From positions 1 to 21,640 of the forward strand of contig JBDRLV010000005.1 of the NCBI GenBank assembly GCA_043812755.1: a DNA stretch of 21,640 nucleotides. The letters are read 5' to 3'. The DNA comes from JBDRLV01 sp043812755. GTDB lineage: Bacteria; Patescibacteriota; Patescibacteriia; UBA9934; GWF2-40-263. Below are positions 20,921-21,640 of the stretch, piece by piece. A program made the position numbers and the translations under genes. The first letter of the stretch is position 1; each line of letters begins with the position of its first letter. The notes below the pieces were generated by a model, which worked only from the letters and a program-made list of their open reading frames with translations, was not told the DNA's origin and searched no databases.

Positions 20921-21640
20921 CTACTTATCTTGTTGTGCAGGCATCACAAACGGATGATAGCTTGCAGGTCCGTAAATTTCTTCAGCAGTGCGCACAAGTT
21001 CATCGTGGAGCTTGAGCGCGCTTTGGTGCCTGAATTTTTTGTCAGTTTCCAGGTATCTGCCATGTATCCACAACAGATCTGTAAGCTTTTGCGGAATTTC
21101 CTTTGGGGCATCGCCGGTTGCAGGATTTCCTCCAACCACAGCGATCATTGTTTTGCAAAGCATTGCAATGTCTGTGCTTGAGTCAACAGGCTTATCATCC
21201 AATTCCATTTCCGGATAGTAAGGCTCACAAGAGCCGCTGATGATGCCCAGTTGTGTTCCTGGTATTCTTGCATGCGACCAATCCAAGAGGATTGCTCCAT
21301 GATTTGCAGGATGAATCAGTACATGTGCAGGAGCGATCCCACAATGAACAAAACCGTTATCTTCCACCCACCCAAGGATTTCGAGCACTCGCTTCATCAT
21401 CCACACGAGCGTTTGACCATCGACTCCATTTGGGTACTCACTCATTACATCAGCGAGCGTCCAATCAAACTCATGTTTATCTCTGTAGATAATCACAGAA
21501 TGAAGTTTGCCTTCCACATCTTCATATGACCCAGCGTTTACAAGCTCAGGAATCATACTGGCAAAATAGTAAGAGCCTTGTGCCTCACTTTTTTGCAGTG
21601 TTCGCAGAACTTCAAGCTCACGCAAATGCATGCTTGGATT
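20921..21640 (-). CDS. Protein-kinase-fold protein, HRD aspartate missing (5' end outside window)
   Basis: The reading frame is open to the right edge (NPS precedes MHLRELEV), so the start is outside; at least 239 residues are visible. RELEVLRTLQKSE looks like the N-lobe helix C, IIYRDKHEFDWTLADVM the hinge, and VHCGIAPAHVLIHPANHGAILLDWSHAR the catalytic loop and metal segment. There HRD is HCG and the following Asn is His, while the DFG-position Asp is kept (DWS). SCEPYYPEMELDDKPVDSSTDIAMLCKTM matches the activation-segment PE and the conserved DxxxLG-type helix. A pseudokinase or atypical kinase is likely. Terminates with TAG at 20923-20921, upstream of the vWA gene. Confidence 0.75.
   Translation of the reverse strand, partial: NPSMHLRELEVLRTLQKSEAQGSYYFASMIPELVNAGSYEDVEGKLHSVIIYRDKHEFDWTLADVMSEYPNGVDGQTLVWMMKRVLEILGWVEDNGFVHCGIAPAHVLIHPANHGAILLDWSHARIPGTQLGIISGSCEPYYPEMELDDKPVDSSTDIAMLCKTMIAVVGGNPATGDAPKEIPQKLTDLLWIHGRYLETDKKFRHQSALKLHDELVRTAEEIYGPASYHPFVMPAQQDK

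Noticed and set aside
1..21640. tRNA, rRNA or alternative genetic code (TGA as Gly)
   Set aside because: No cloverleaf or rRNA segment was recognised, and TGA ends several well-defined genes.

Overview
The window looks like a piece of a Candidate Phyla Radiation (Patescibacteria, Parcubacteria/Magasanikbacteria-like) genome. This is inferred from two things I recognise: a surface-protein C-terminal repeat type at the left edge, and the short DDCVKAGNPVMESYPRQC tail motif of the membrane protein at 14950-15534, both common in that group. TGA is used as a normal stop (first gene, 2422-2601, 12082 overlap), so the code is standard. No tRNA, rRNA or CRISPR array was seen. Many genes have clear TTGACA-17-TATAAT-type promoters and hairpin/T-run terminators.

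Layout. (1) 2-574: end of a surface protein. (2) 1166-5430: a visibly GC-rich, mostly minus-strand island of Ter-type (tellurite/stress) genes: TerB-like, a TerF-like vWA protein, TerD, and a duplicated EF-hand/TerB-like acidic protein. Two tiny plus-strand membrane proteins (2155-2601) sit inside it. Next to it, at 5509-6621, is a CaCA-family Ca2+/cation exchanger. (3) 6876-8447: OPA-type MFS transporter; 8726-8926: cold-shock protein. (4) 9242-9745: GreA; 9904-12843: operon of a GuaB1-type IMPDH/GMP reductase and a two-gene ABC-2 exporter. (5) 12896-14741: orphan small protein and RtcB RNA ligase. (6) 14950-17287: membrane protein, Cys/Met PLP lyase, small membrane protein. (7) 17272-18208: REP-associated tyrosine (Y1/HUH) transposase between inverted repeats. 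(8) 18264-21640: divergent PurA, a second vWA protein, and a partial kinase-fold protein lacking the HRD aspartate.

The intergenic DNA is unusually structured. A family of about 44-bp REP-like hairpins (ggctcccggtctt...aagaccgggagcc), shorter GGACGCC/GGCGTCC palindromes, two roughly 85-100 bp palindromes and a 152-bp cassette fill most gaps. The 152-bp cassette follows two unrelated genes, the EF-hand gene and terD, as a nearly identical 3' UTR. One short palindrome lies inside purA and is translated.

Working model (inference): TerB/vWA/TerD, the EF-hand-like protein and the CaCA exchanger form a calcium-linked stress module. The vWA plus degenerate-kinase pair at the right end resembles the TerY/kinase branch of Ter systems. 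GuaB1 (probably GMP to IMP) with PurA (IMP to adenylosuccinate) could convert salvaged guanylate to adenylate in a host-dependent cell.
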